From Hysterangium stoloniferum (taxonomy: Eukaryota; Basidiomycota; Agaricomycetes; Hysterangiales; Hysterangiaceae), in the NCBI GenBank assembly GCA_015178975.1, contig WHVD01000065.1:372001-436000 (forward strand): 64,000 nucleotides of DNA, written 5' to 3'. Positions 33,963-45,860 of this stretch are shown in pieces (positions within the stretch are counted from its first letter, which is position 1; every line of letters starts with the position of its first letter). Under the pieces are notes generated by a model that did no database searches, was not told where the DNA came from, and saw nothing but the letters and a program-made list of their open reading frames with translations. Both the position numbers and the translations under genes were made by a program.

Positions 33963-36024
33963 AGCGGACCTTTAGCTACGTTAGATAAGGAGACATTTTT
34001 GCTGTACTCCTGTTGTATCTGTTTTGTTCTGAACAATATAGTGTGTGTGGTCCTCTCGACTTGCATGACCTGCAGACACCCAGTGAGGCTGATTGACGAA
34101 AGCCTTACAACTACCCTCAATTGTGCACTTTGCGAATATCTCACTGGCAGGAAATGGTGCTATATTGCGGCGCTGTGATGTCTATATTAGAAGAAATTTC
34201 ATTATTTTTCCCAGTAATGAAAGAGTCGGCGTTTCTAGCCGATTGATACCACTCCGATGCTCCCAAGGAGATCTGAGGACATCACAAGTGAACCAACTCA
34301 AGGGTTGGCTTGTCTCCATTAAACTAATATTGTCTATAAACTGTACAGTATCCGGTTCCGGCATGGGAATAAACGGAAGGGGCAGATTAAAGGTATGCTG
34401 TGGTCAATGTCATCCACTATCACTGCCACTACTACACTAGCTATCACTAGCATGACTTCTGCTACCAGAAAGTGAGGAATTTATAGGACTAGGCCCAGTG
34501 ATGCATCCTTCTGCTACAGATGAGCTTGGACAGTCCAGTGAGTGAAAATGAGATGGTGACCACAGAATTGGGTCTGGAGTCTTGTGACATTATTGTGAGC
34601 AACTCTCTATTCTGCAAAAGACCTGAGCTTGTGAGGCAGTGTGACTACCAGAGGGGGGGCAATACTAATAATACTCAGTTTTAAAAGTGATACATGAAAT
34701 AAATTAGATTATTTACTCACTTGTTGCTACAGGATGACTAACCATATGTCCCATTGAAAACATCTGTGGCTAGTGATAACAATCCTATCCATGTCGCAAA
34801 AATTGAAAATGCCCAATGAGGAATTCAAAGTGCTGACCAAGCCTGATCCAGACTTGGTCAGGCCAATTAAATCCCTGATATGGTTCATCAGGCATTTTCG
34901 ATCTTTGTGACATGCAAGTGGTGGATGAGACAGAATGTGTAAGTGAAGGGGTGGATGGTGCTGGTACCGTAGCCAACTTGTTGTTAGTAATGTATCCCAC
35001 AATGCAAACCTAAAGTCAACTTACCACCGGCTTTGTTGTTTGCAGGATAGACTGTCCCCATCTTTCCCAAATAATACTTTCATCAGTTATCAGACAGATA
35101 TTTGCATACAAGAATAGATTAACTCACTATCCAAGCTGCAATCCTGGCAGTATGTATGGGTTAATCTTCTAAGGGTTTTCATCTGAATGAGCATCTTCAT
35201 CATGGCCATCAACCCACACCAACATTCAAATTTTTAATGTCATGCAAGATTATATGCATTGATGCCTTCAGGGAAAATAAAATGGCCTTTTAATATTGGA
35301 CTACTTTGCATTATGTTAGTCCAATATGAGATATGTCTTACTATAGGAACTCTGTCACTGAGTCTCACTCCTCAGTCAAAAAGAACAAGATTCAGTGACA
35401 CATTTTGCATGGCAACACAGGATGTAAAAAACTGCCTTTTTACAACTACATAGATCTATCATTTGGATTTGCTCATGTATAGCAGTCACATTAAGTGGGA
35501 TTTGAGACAAGGCATGGGTGCAATCTACAAGTGAATTGCATGGGCATCCTGGAGACATGGCAAATGAAAATGGTGGGTCCTGATTTGTTAAAGAGAAATT
35601 GATGAAGACTTTGTCCAGAAATGGGTCACTGAGCACTACATTTTATATGCACAATATTTTGAATAATTTCATACTATTCACTTTTTCAGGATGTACAGTC
35701 ACCAAAAATATATGTATGTATATCCCATAAAAATGTTATCTCTCACTTGCTTTGTGATATCAGAACAATTTCTTCTTTACAAGTAAAAAGAAGCTGTATG
35801 TTCACCACTGTATTATTTCAATTCAAATTTTATATTTATTTTCCATAGGTTGTGGCATTACACACTATTCATTTAATCCAGAACCAAATTCACTCTCCTC
35901 AAAAAAAAAATGAATGGCTCATCCAACAGACTCTGCAGCATCTCGTGGAGTCTTTCTAAAAGCACTTGCATTTTTTTGCAACCTATAGACAATACCTGTC
36001 TGGTTAGTTCTGGAAGCAACAAGC
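33963..36024. other. Gene-poor region, probably transposon debris
   Basis: Only short ORFs in unrelated frames. The minus-strand segment 35376-35636 has a cysteine cluster (IDLCSCKKAVFYILCCHAKC) but no flanking domain I can support. I cannot assign a gene. Confidence 0.4.
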
Positions 36025-36387
36025 TGTAAGGGCGACTCTCTAGTTCATACAAACCAGCACATGAGGGCTCAGGTGTGAGACTAGTAGAGGGGATCCAAAG
36101 ATAACAGATCTACAGAGCCCTCTACTAGTTACAGGCTTAAATAGAAAGAGATGGAACATATTGCCGGTCAGGAGAGACTGACCAGACATGGCCTGAGTCC
36201 CTTACAGCCTCAGATGTCCGATGCAGTCTCAAAGTAGCATCAATGGAGTTGAACAAAGTTCAACTAGTTGCAGATGAAACCTGACCATTGAACCATGGTC
36301 GAGACAGCCAAAGATGGAGTTGAATGAAGTTCAACTAGTCGCAGATCGTTCAATGGTCAAAATGGCCAGCTGAAAAGGAAGGTGACA
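36025..36387 (-). mobile_element. 3' LTR of the minus-strand Ty3 element
   Basis: 363 bp; on the plus strand it runs TGTAAGGGCGAC...AAGGTGACA. On the minus strand it is preceded by the purine-rich tract TTAGAGGGGGTAATATAAGG. Inside are two copies of TGGAGTTGAA..AAGTTCAACTAGT, about 72 bp apart. No matching 5' LTR was found near 43.2 kb. Confidence 0.65.
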
Positions 36388-36483
36388 ATGTCCCCTTATA
36401 TTACCCCCTCTAAGGTGTAGCGTCTCGACACACCATGAGGGGCCATAAAGGCCAGGTCGAAGCCATCACAGGGTGGACAATTA

Positions 36484-37510
36484 TCAAACAGTGGTATTAC
36501 ACCATCCTGGTGTCAGGGGGCCTGTAGGGGCAATAGCTTCAGGGTGGTGTTGGTGGAAGGTGGCAACCAATTTTGGAGCAAAGACATTGGTCACCAGCTC
36601 CCAGCTATCGTGTTTTGTGCCGAACCCTCGCCATTTGATGAGATATTCAATTTGCCCATACTTTAACCTGCTGTCGAGCACTTCCTTCACTTCATATTCA
36701 ACTTCGCCTTCCACCACAATTGGGTCTGGAGGGGGCTCTATGTGACATCCTAAAATCAGATTGGTAATCGTGGGTGTCAGTTTTGTGACATTGAACATGG
36801 GCCTGCTCATCAACTTGGGTAGGTTGAGATGAGATGCAATTGGCGATATGCGGTCAAGCACCCTGAAGGGTCCAAGTTGCAGGTGCAAAAGCTTCTTGGA
36901 TGGTCAGTTGGTGTGAATATCACTCACGTCAAAGAACATGCAATCACCTACCTCAAAGACTGGCATGGGAGTTTGATGGTGGTTGTAGTACCTCGCCATT
37001 TTGTCTTTAGCCTTCGTGAGCACAGCCTTAGCCTCTTCAAGGGTGGTTGGACATACGATCATGGAACTCATTTGCCAATTTGACTTTGTCAGAGTGGAGG
37101 TTCAGTTTGAAACCCATGTGCAGGTTGCACCTGTGATCAAGCATGAAGGGTGTATGTTGGGTGGAGGAGTGGATGTGGTTGTTGTACTGGAATTCTGTGA
37201 GTGGCAGAAGGTTGGCCCAATCAGACTGATGTTGATTTACGAATATGTGCAGGTAGGTCTCAAGTTTCTGGTTGACCCGCTCAGTCTGTCCATTGGACTG
37301 GGGGTGGTAGGCTGTCAAATAGAATGGTTGGATGCCAAGAAACTTATACAATTCCCGGGTGAACTGACTTGCAAATTGGAGTCCATGATTGGAAAGGACG
37401 TGTTGAGGTAGCCCATGGTGTTTCCATACATCTTTGAAAAAGATCCTGGCTGCCCCCATAGAGTCAATGGTCTTATGTATGTGTGGGTAAGAAGTGGCCC
37501 CATTTCATCA
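36484..37510 (-). pseudogene. Ty3 integrase core and chromodomain
   Basis: The integrase core reads QFTRELYKFLGIQPFYLTAY then HPQSNGQTERVNQKLETYL, typical of Ty3 integrases. At the expected SD(R/K)G motif the sequence is SNHG, so one catalytic Asp is now Asn. The chromodomain includes EYEVKEVLDSRLKYGQIEYL and IKWRGFGTKHDSWE, with the aromatic cage positions recognisable. The two parts are in separate frames. The Asp to Asn change alone would abolish strand transfer. Confidence 0.82.
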
Positions 37511-37569
37511 AGAGATTGATGACTACCATGATGGAGTCATATCCCTGAGACTCCAGTAAGTCAACTATG

Positions 37570-38359
37570 AAGTCAATGCTTGCCATCTGCCAGTGATCTG
37601 TCAGGGTGGGATTCAGCTGAAGCTCTCCAATTGGGAGTCGTCATTGGAATTTGGTGCACATGCATATGTTGCAGGACCTTGTATATTGTCCCACATAATG
37701 AGATATGCCTGGCCACCAAAAGTTCCGGCTCACAAGTTCCAATGTCTTCCAATGACCGGTGTGGCCCCCAATTCTGGAATTGTGGTGTTGTTCGATGATC
37801 CTTCATCTCAGCTCAAGGTCTGTTGGAACGTAGATCTTACCATGATACATCACCAACCCATCCTCCTCTGACCATTCCGCTGACCAAATCAAATGCCCTT
37901 TTGATTTGCAAAGTTCTTTTACCACTTTCACAACCGATTCTTCTTGCTCACCATCCTGGTTCCCCAGACAGATCACCATGAGGAATTCTCATTCTGGCTC
38001 ACTGATGGAGACACCTTCTAAGGCCCAAACCACCAGAACCTCTGGTTTGAGTAAGATGAGATTGGAGTTGTCTCCCTCCCCTGAACCATGGTCTGACCGA
38101 TGGGATAGTGCATTGGGTTTACCCATTGACTGACCCAGTTGATGGTGCAGTTTGAAATTGAAGTGTGCTAGAAACAACGACCATCATGCTTGCCTGCAAT
38201 TGAGCTTCTTCAATGACATGAAATACTCCAAGTTTTTGTGGTCTGTCCAGACCTCCACCAGAAATCACACTCCTTCGAGGAAATGTCTCCAGTCTTCAAA
38301 AGCACAGATTACTGCGAGCATCTCCTTGTTGTGTATCTCATAGTTGCATTCGACTGGTG
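37570..38359 (-). pseudogene. Ty3 RNase H / integrase zinc-finger region, broken
   Basis: FNFKLHHQLGQSMGKPNALS followed by HRSD marks the end of RNase H (normally ADALSRR). The RNase H start lies on the other side of the nested LTR insertion near 41.2-41.5 kb. No continuous frame remains. Confidence 0.65.
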
Positions 38360-39593
38360 TGTTATGACTGGAAATCCTGCCGGACTCCGGGCACTAACTT
38401 ATATGCACCCACGCCCTATACGCACCCATTATCAGTTTACCAGAATTCCTGCCGGACTGCGTACGTCAGACTTGTCTACATTTGTCTTCATTACATTGTG
38501 TTTCAGTCACTGGAATAACCACTGGACTCCATCCCTGTTTATGTCCGACCTTGTCCCACGCATCAGTCACCGGACCCTGCTCAGAAAACCTGTCTTCCCT
38601 CTAACAGAGCCCCATTCCCGTTTTAGTCAAATGACCTGTCATGATTCAGACTCCGCTCCCACTCCATTTCCCATTATGGTTTATGATTTGTCACTATTCG
38701 GACTCCGCTCCATTCCATCCCGTTCCTAACACCAAATTTGGTGTTTACTATTCCCGTTTTATGTTTTGCTCATTTCGTTTCATCATTACTGGATTTGGTA
38801 TGACATTCACTCCACGGTCTATTTAAACTGGCAGATGTTGTACATACAATCCAGTCAGAAAATCGGCTTAGATTCCCCCCAGTAATCTAATACATTTTCC
38901 GCTCTAAACTCCTACTTGAATTACACCCCTCACACTAGTCAGAGCCCACGGGCTCCGGCGCATCTATCACTCTTACCTATCTCGACTCACGACCCATGAC
39001 CTCCGACCTACAACCCCTCGACCCATGACCCCCACCCAGACTCCCCAGGATTCCCGTCCACCTGCCTGAAATTGGACAACACGATCTAGCGAGGGCACAT
39101 GTTATGTATTTCTAAGTTTTTTCCAATTTTTTAAACAATTTCCCCTAACAAATTGCGAAAACAAATATTCAAATGTAATTATATTGCGACGATTAAATTG
39201 TACAATATTTGTTTGATTTATCCTGAATTTATACAATTTATTTTGTATTTTTATCTAATAAATTGAGCAAGTAATTGAATTTCTACTTTTTATTCTTTTT
39301 TGATTAATATGTCGGTAACTCAGCGCTTATTCACAACGCGCGAGTAATCATGTGACATTCACATGATATTTCAAACTCCGACGCTGACAAAACGCGATTT
39401 GAAATACTCGCGCATTATCAAGGTGAAATATATATATTTTTATATTATTATAATAAAATATTATATTTATAACTAATTAAAAGTAAATATAATAATTATA
39501 TAATAATATAAAACCGGCCTGGCGTTTATTACACGGCGCGCGGGAAAATCGTCACAACGAGTGACAACCGTCATAACAGGTGACAGTTGTCAC

Positions 39594-39689
39594 AAGGGCG
39601 CGCGACGGTCACAAGGGCGCGCGACGGTCACAGAGGCGCGCGACGGTCACAGAGGCGCGCGACGGTCACAGAGGCGCGCGACTGTCACA
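39594..39689. repeat. 19-bp CpG-rich minisatellite in the family-B element
   Basis: Five units of AAGGGCGCGCGACGGTCAC or the GAGG variant. It is much richer in CpG than the surrounding transposon DNA. The plus-strand ORFs crossing it (arginine-rich repeats) are artefacts of the repeat. Confidence 0.9.
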
Positions 39690-40129
39690 ACGCGTGACAG
39701 TCACAAGACGCGAAGGGTGTCATGCGCGCGCACAGGCGCGAGAGCATTATGTCATCATATATGCTACTGCAACAAAAACAGGAAACTCTCTGGAACATTC
39801 CAGTGGCTTCCAATGGAACATTAGTTAATAGGTACTAATATTAGATAGAATATTGTAGAATATTCTATAAAATTCTACAATGTTCCATTATGCCAAGAAT
39901 ATTCTATAGTGTCTTAGAAGTAGTTAGAACCTTCCACAATGCTCTAGAAAATTCTAGAAAATTCTAAATGACATCACTCCTCCCAGAATGACATCATTAA
40001 ATCTTCTAGAATCTTCTAAATGTCTCAGACTAAAATGTATATAAGGAGCTCAGCTCCAGCCTTGAATAAAACCAATCAATCATATTATCATATCATCTCA
40101 CCACATCTGTGTGTGTCACTGCAGCAAGC

Positions 40130-40520
40130 AGGCTACTCCACCCCTATCTGGGCAGTTGGACATCTCATTCCACCTCTATCTGAGCTGTTGGAAACCCTTG
40201 CCACCTCTATCAGAGTTGTTGGCCCAATCAGATCCCTTGTCACCTCAATCTGAGCTGTTGACTGATCTGCTGTTCCCTGTCACCTCAATCTGAGTTGTTG
40301 ACTTTTGTTCCCCCTTGCCACTTCTTAATTGAATAGCTGGCTATCTTTTATATATTATTTCCACCTCAGTTAGAGTTGTTGGTTATCAACTAATAATATA
40401 TAAATAATCTCATACTATAGTCATCTCTTAATTGAGTACTGATTATTAGTTTTCCTTACATTGTTATTTGTAGTTTAAGACTTCAGTCACCTCTAGTTGA
40501 GTAATTTGACTGTTTATTAC
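40130..40520. repeat. Degenerate interspersed motif cluster in the family-B element
   Basis: About eight spaced copies of a motif like CACCTCTATCTGAGCTGTTGG, 30-60 bp apart, becoming less regular to the right. They lie just downstream of the putative TATA box, so they would be transcribed as untranslated leader. Confidence 0.6.
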
Positions 40521-41239
40521 ATTGCAAATAATCCCGTTCCTTTGTTCATTTATTGTGAATCAGTAAAGCATATTCACATAAACAAATACTGAGAATATCC
40601 TTGCAGAATCCTTAAGACTACATTAAGATCCTGATAAGTTAATATCACAGTAGACCTTGTAGGTTAGTGTAAATAAAGCATATATTAGCCAAATAGTGTT
40701 TTATTCTATATCTAATCTTTTGACCCGTTTATAAATATTTTTACTGTTTGACAAATAGTATAAAGTATATATAAACTAGCTAGCATTGAAGTTAAATCTA
40801 GCTTCAGAATCAGTAAATTGTTATTCTTATTTTAGTAGTTGTTATCACAGAAAAAGAACAAGCTTGCACAAGCAGCTCTCAAAACCTTCTTTGCGAAGTT
40901 GGGTGCATATATTCAAGTAAACTCTTGACTTCAGGGGTTCTAAGTCTATTTAGGCTGCCACTGATTAATATCAAATACTTAAATTATTTTACCTTGCAGT
41001 GAATTGAGTATTTGCACATTTTGATAGAGCATTGGACTCCTTTTTCGGAAAATAGTATTAAAATAAGGCTAATACATTACAGCACAGCCTATAAGCTGAA
41101 GCCAAGTCCTACTGGATATTCTGTGGGTTTCTCCAGAGACCCGCCGTGTATGTACCCTAACATAATGACAGACTCTTTGAATAGAAGGCAATTGGATGCC
41201 ACTTCAGGTCATCATGTTGCTGTGACAAAACTGCTCCTG

Positions 41240-42460
41240 TGGCATAGTCAGATGCATCCACCTCTACTTGGAAGGGTTTAGCATTGTCCAGCGTTGTCAG
41301 GGTTGGTGCATTCATTGTGAGGTCCTTCAGAAGTAGAAAGGCCTCATTTTCTGCTGCTGACCATTTCCATGAGGTCTCCTTCCGAGTCAGGTCAAACAGT
41401 GGTCAGGCATGGTGGGAGAAGTTGTGAATGAATCTTTGATAGAAATTTACGAATCCCAGGAAGGCTTGTACCTCCTTTTGATTTGTTGGGACAGGCCATT
41501 TGCATATGCCAGCTACCTTAACTGGATCCATATCTGCTCAGTTCTCTGAGATGATCAGACTGAGGTATTCAACTTTTGTCTTCTTGAAATCACACTTCTC
41601 TGGCTTCAGGTACAGCTTATGTGTGCAGAGGTGATCTAAGACCAGCATGAGAATGTGTTGGTGCTCTTTGAGGGTCCTGGTGAAAATCAGGATGTCATCG
41701 AGGTAGATGCAGACAACTCTGTCTGCTATTAGGTTGTGGAAGATGTCATTCATCATGGTCTGAAAGGTTGCCAGGCTATTTGTAAGTCTGAAGAACATCA
41801 CTAAGGGTTTGAACAGGCCTCTATTGGTGCAAAACACTGCCTTTGGTTCATCTCCTTCCTTAATTCGGACATTTTTATATCCCCATCGGACATCAAGCTT
41901 TGTGAAATAATGTGTGCCCTTCAACTGGTTACCAGCTCCAAGATCAGGGGGAGTGGGTATCAGTCTTTGATGGTCATTGCGTTTAGCACTCTGTAGTCCT
42001 GTACCAATCGGAGGGAGCTGTCCTTTTTCTTGATAAAGAAAACTGGAGAGGCCATAGGTGACTTTGATGGGTGTATATGACCGGTCACGAGATTTTCTGT
42101 GAGGAAAACATGAAGTTCCACCTGTTCATTCAGCGACATGGGGTAGACCTTGCAATTGGTTGGTTTTGCATCAGGAACCAACTTGATCGCATGATCCCAA
42201 GGCTTTTGGTCTGGCAGAGAGTCGAATGCCTCCTTGGAGAACACATCTTCAAAACTGTGAAGGTAGTGGGGGACAATTTCATGAAAGCCTTTCGAGGCTG
42301 GTGCTCGGAATTTCACCTCTGCCTCTGCAAGTCGTTGTGATGTGGTTGCAGTTGCACGAATCCTGTCCAATTTCTGCTCAGGATGAATGGTGGTTACAAA
42401 TAAGTGATCACCCTCCTTGATGGATTCATCTGGTGGGTCATCCTCCTCCTCCAAATCCAC
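41240..42460 (-). pseudogene. Ty3 reverse transcriptase
   Basis: 42460-41960 holds the lead-in (FEDVFSKEAFDSLPDQKPWD, then VFFIKKKDSSLRLVQDYRVL). 41924-41538 continues with YFTKLDVRWGYKNVRIKEGD and CIYLDDILIFTRTLKEHQHI, where YLDD is the catalytic box. The two parts are separated by a stop and frame shift near 41940. LTNSLATFQ replaces the usual LTNAPATFQ. It is inactive. Confidence 0.85.
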
Positions 42461-42579
42461 GATAATTGAATCAGGGTTTCTTCAGACTCCTCAATCATGA
42501 AATCCAGGGTGGGTGCATCTCTACATGCCTTTAGCTGTTGAATCTCTCCACCTCCTTTTATGGTTGAGATTCAACACTC

Positions 42580-43176
42580 TCAGCACTGCAGAGAGCATCG
42601 TGTCATCTTGACCTCCTGGGTCTGCCAGTCTATCTTGGGGTTGTGATTGTGGAGCCAGGTGTAGCCTAGGAGGATGGACTCCTTCCCTAGCTGGGTGACT
42701 GCGAAGAGAGCTCTCTCTGAGTGATCCTTGTAATGTAGGATTAGCTTGGCCATCTCCATGATCAACCCAGCCTTGTTGGGTGTCCCGTCGATGTTGTAGA
42801 CACAGATCAGGTAGGTGAGTGCATGAATGGAAATCCGATGGATGCATACGTAGTCCCAATCGATAAACAGGTCATTGGTGCCACAGTCTATGAGTGCATG
42901 AGTGGATAGGCAGAGCCCTGTATCTATGGTCTGAATCTCAACTTTCAGGTGTAGGGATTTTGGGGATGCAGTTGAGGAGATAACAATTGATTTGGGTAAA
43001 TGGCGCTCCCATGCTGGCCTTTGAAGAAGACAGGGAGGGGGGGGCGTCGTGAGGTTGGATACAACTTGATTTATGTTTTGTTCACTCAATTTCGACTGGA
43101 TGGAAGATGTATCGGGGATATTTACATCATCTATCGAAAGAACACTAAATCTATTGGACTGAGGCAACGAGGGCAT
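42580..43176 (-). pseudogene. Ty3 protease region (gag-pol junction)
   Basis: A 198-residue open frame has ALIDCGTNDLFIDWDYV, a retropepsin core in which the usual D(S/C)GA is CGTN. It ends with LGKESILLGYTWLHNHNPKI, typical of the chromovirus protease C-terminus. No gag was recognised upstream (43200 and beyond). Confidence 0.75.
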
Positions 43177-43429
43177 ACCCTACTATATATCATTTACCTA
43201 TGATGATAATATGATATCAAAGTGAAATCATCAATGACATCAAACTGAGACAGGTTGAAGATATTCAATATTGTTGAAGATATTGTCAAAGAATAGTCAA
43301 GCCAGAAGTTGAGTTGGAAATTGAGTTGGAAAGTCAAAGGAAAGTCAAAGGAATGTTGAAGGAATGTCAAAGAAAGTTAAATTGAATATTATCAAAATTT
43401 GAGCTTGTACATTCATGACAAGTAGTCAC

Positions 43430-43860
43430 AATGGTTAAGACACTTTTAACCCTGACAACCACCACCTGCACTACACAAGTATTGGTTTGGGGTTCCATCT
43501 CAATAATATCTGCATCAAGATTCTCTTATTTTGACTGTAAGCAAAGCTTTGCACCAAAATGGTCAAAACTTGCTTGCTACTACTCAATTCATCTCTACAG
43601 ATTGGCTTCATGCAATAGAATACTTATCTCAAAGCTATTCTGTCCTTTTCTCATAGTAGCAACACTACTCTTACTCTCTCTCTCACATTACAAGTATTTC
43701 CTGATCGTATCTCTAGATCGATCTGATTCCCGATTACCATCAGTCCAATCACACCTTGGGGTCGATCTCCCTTCTTAAGTATTCATCTCACTGATCGCAC
43801 CTTGAAGGTCAATCTTACTTCAATCATTAGAGGAGGATAGTCACAATTCATTGAATATAC
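43430..43860 (+). mobile_element. Family-D LTR remnant (third copy)
   Basis: AAGACACTTTTAACCCTGAC near 43437-43457 and a TTGGTTTGGGG...TCTCA block align in order with the middle of the LTRs at 11172 and 14158. Ends and flanking duplications are not identifiable. Confidence 0.4.
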
Positions 43861-43967
43861 AAAATTTTATGGAAAAGTCCTCATATTTTTAAGTGAGACT
43901 ATTTCCTTTGGCTATGACTACATGTTTTAGGGGTTTATATTTCATTACTCCAAAATTTCATATTTAA

Positions 43968-44262
43968 GACTTGTATACTCTTTTAAAACATGCACAAATG
44001 TTATAGTTATACAAGATTATCTGAGTTGTTACCTAATCTTTGGGATAAAATGCATTCTTTAGTATCTCTATGACTTTTAAAATATCCACAAACATCATAG
44101 TTAAACAAGATTATCTGGGTTATGACTTAATCTTTGGGATAAGATGCATTCTCTAGTATCTCTGTGACTTTTAAAATATCCACAAACATTATAGTTAAAC
44201 AAAATTATTTGGGTTATGACTTAATCTTTGGGATAAGATGTATTCTCTTGTATATTATGCAA
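43968..44262. repeat. 94-bp tandem repeat, three copies
   Basis: Units start near 43968, 44072 and 44166. They share ATAGTTAAACAAGATTATCT and AATCTTTGGGATAAGATGCA. The first unit is the most diverged. AT-rich and non-coding. Confidence 0.85.
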
Positions 44263-45068
44263 ACTTTCAAATGTAGTTCATATGATTTAAATTTATTTGG
44301 TTTAGAAAGTTGACCAGAACTATCTGGCCAACCAATCCATGTTGTGGAATTTATCCCCAAAAGGATAATCTATATATGTTTGTTTGACTAACTTTTGTCA
44401 GACACAAAATAAATATTAATATTTCCTTATTCTCCAGAGTATCACCTGATAGACTGAATTTGATTAAATATTAATTCTACAGCAAACAATATAAATATAT
44501 ATACTTGAGTGGATAAATAACATTTAAAGTTGTTGGTTATCCTCCAGAGTATTAAACTATTATACATATCATTTAACTGTGACTACTCTAATAAGTCAAT
44601 ATCATTGTCACACTGTTACAAGTCAATATTGTTTGCACATTGAGTGGTAATTTACTCGACTCTTCACAGTACTAAGTTGATATTCTAATTAGATTGTAAC
44701 TACAAACAGATCCTAGACTATATAGACTGAATGATTATTGTCCAAAAATTCTGTTCAAGTCAGAATATATACCTGGGATAGCCGAAACAGAGTAAAATGT
44801 GTCAGTGGCTGAAATGGAAGTAAATGTGGCCAGGTGGCTGCAAAAAATATATGTACATGATGACTTGTGAACATGACATGACATCATTGTCATATCATGT
44901 CACATGATCGAGATTAAATAATGCACATATATGCTGAATAATAAGTAATAAATAACCTGCTTTATAAATACATGTGATATGTGGTTTAAAGGGAAAATGT
45001 CCTGATCACAAGGATAAAATGTGTGGCAGAAATGGCAACATATTGCCCAAGTGATTGTTAATAGCAAT

Positions 45069-45146
45069 GTTCTACAGCTTAGTTGTTAGAGTGCACTTAT
45101 AGCTTTGCAAAGGTTGTTGGTTCAAATCAAGATTCTGCTTTTTTTT
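45069..45146 (+). tRNA. tRNA-like Pol III relic
   Basis: An A-box-like CAGCTTAGTTGTTAGAGTG and a B-box GGTTCAAATCA are separated by a normal tRNA distance and followed by eight T residues (45139-45146), a Pol III terminator. The anticodon and acceptor stems pair badly. This is probably a tRNA pseudogene or SINE head. It ends 30 bp before the fold-back element. Confidence 0.4.
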
Positions 45147-45175
45147 GTTCTTTTTAGGTCAACCTTGTCATATTA

Positions 45176-45860
45176 CAGCTGTTCCGAGTACCTAAGGCGG
45201 AGTTCAGAATTTCAAAAAAATCCCGCCACAGACAAATTGTGCCATATCTCCAGAATGAGTGGCAATTAAGGCATAATAGCATTCTATGTGTATGATATTG
45301 TATGGATCTATGTATATATGTATATATTTGCCCTTATGACAGGCTATTTAATATTCAGTGAAATATCATTGCAATGGTTCCCTTTCATTCAATTCTCTCT
45401 ATATTTGCATATACGCTGGTGGAATTAATACTATGTATTGTATCTAAACATCACCTGAGTTGTAAGACCTAATACTACCTTTTGAACAAGTTATATTACT
45501 CACTATCAAGTGTGCATACAGTAAGTGGCACAACTTGTTCAAAGGATGGTATTAAGCCTCACAGCTTAGGGTATATTCATACACAATATATAGTATTAGT
45601 CCTACCAGCTTACTATATGCAAATCAAGGAAGAATTGAATGAAGGGGAGCCATTGCACTCATATTTCACTAAATATTAAATAGCATCTCATAAGGCCAAC
45701 TATATACATAAATATATAGATCTATACTATATAGTACACACTCCAAAATATTTTGTCTTAATTGGGTCCCTTTCCTGAGATACAGCACAATTTGTCTGTG
45801 GGTCAAAAGCGGAATTTTTTTTTAAACTTTGAACTCCGCCTTAGGTACTCGGAACAGCTG
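45176..45860. mobile_element. 685-bp fold-back element (Tc1/mariner-type MITE)
   Basis: The left end is CAGCTGTTCCGAGTACCTAA and the right end is its exact reverse complement. Both are flanked by TA (45174-45175 and 45861-45862). Complementarity continues nearly to the centre: CTTTTGAACAAGTT near 45479-45492 pairs with AACTTGTTCAAAGG near 45533-45546. The loop is only about 40 bp. The plus-strand ORF at 45482-45679 is not a gene. Confidence 0.88.

Larger units (their letters stand above)
39100..41081 (+). mobile_element. Family-B long element (LTR-type ends, 1,982 bp)
   Basis: It begins TGTTATGTATTTC and ends ATACATTACA. Perfect GCACA duplications lie at 39095-39099 and 41082-41086. The ends match the 429-bp solo element at 2322-2750. 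The interior contains a CpG-rich minisatellite, a TATATAAGG box at about 40038 followed by AATAAA near 40066, and repeated CACCTC...GAG..GTTG motifs. There is no protein-coding region. It reads as one very long LTR, or as a non-autonomous derivative. Confidence 0.8.
38360..41162 (+). mobile_element. Family-A LTR (copy A3), itself interrupted
   Basis: It starts TGTTATGACT and ends CCTAACA. Without the inner element it is 816 bp, matching A1 and A2. Flanking pentamers TGGTG (38355-38359) and TAATG (41163-41167) differ by two G to A changes, so the target duplication is probable but decayed. Confidence 0.85.
36025..43200 (-). mobile_element. Ty3/gypsy chromovirus, minus strand, with nested insertions
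   Basis: Reading the minus strand gives protease (42580-43176), RT (41538-42460), RNase H (about 37570-38350), integrase (37037-37459), chromodomain (36484-36888) and the LTR (36025-36387). The RNase H region is split by a family-A LTR at 38360-41162, which itself carries a family-B element. Gag and the 5' LTR are missing, so the 5' end is truncated. Confidence 0.88.

Noticed and set aside
35376..35636. Cysteine-rich minus ORF that might belong to a KDZ-type transposase
   Set aside because: Only one CxC-like cluster is present, with no downstream transposase core in any frame. Too weak to annotate as a gene.
39561..39828. Arg-rich repeat ORFs
   Set aside because: They follow the 19-bp minisatellite exactly and have no start context or domain.
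45482..45679. ORF in the fold-back element
   Set aside because: It lies in the loop and right arm of a palindromic element and is not conserved as protein.
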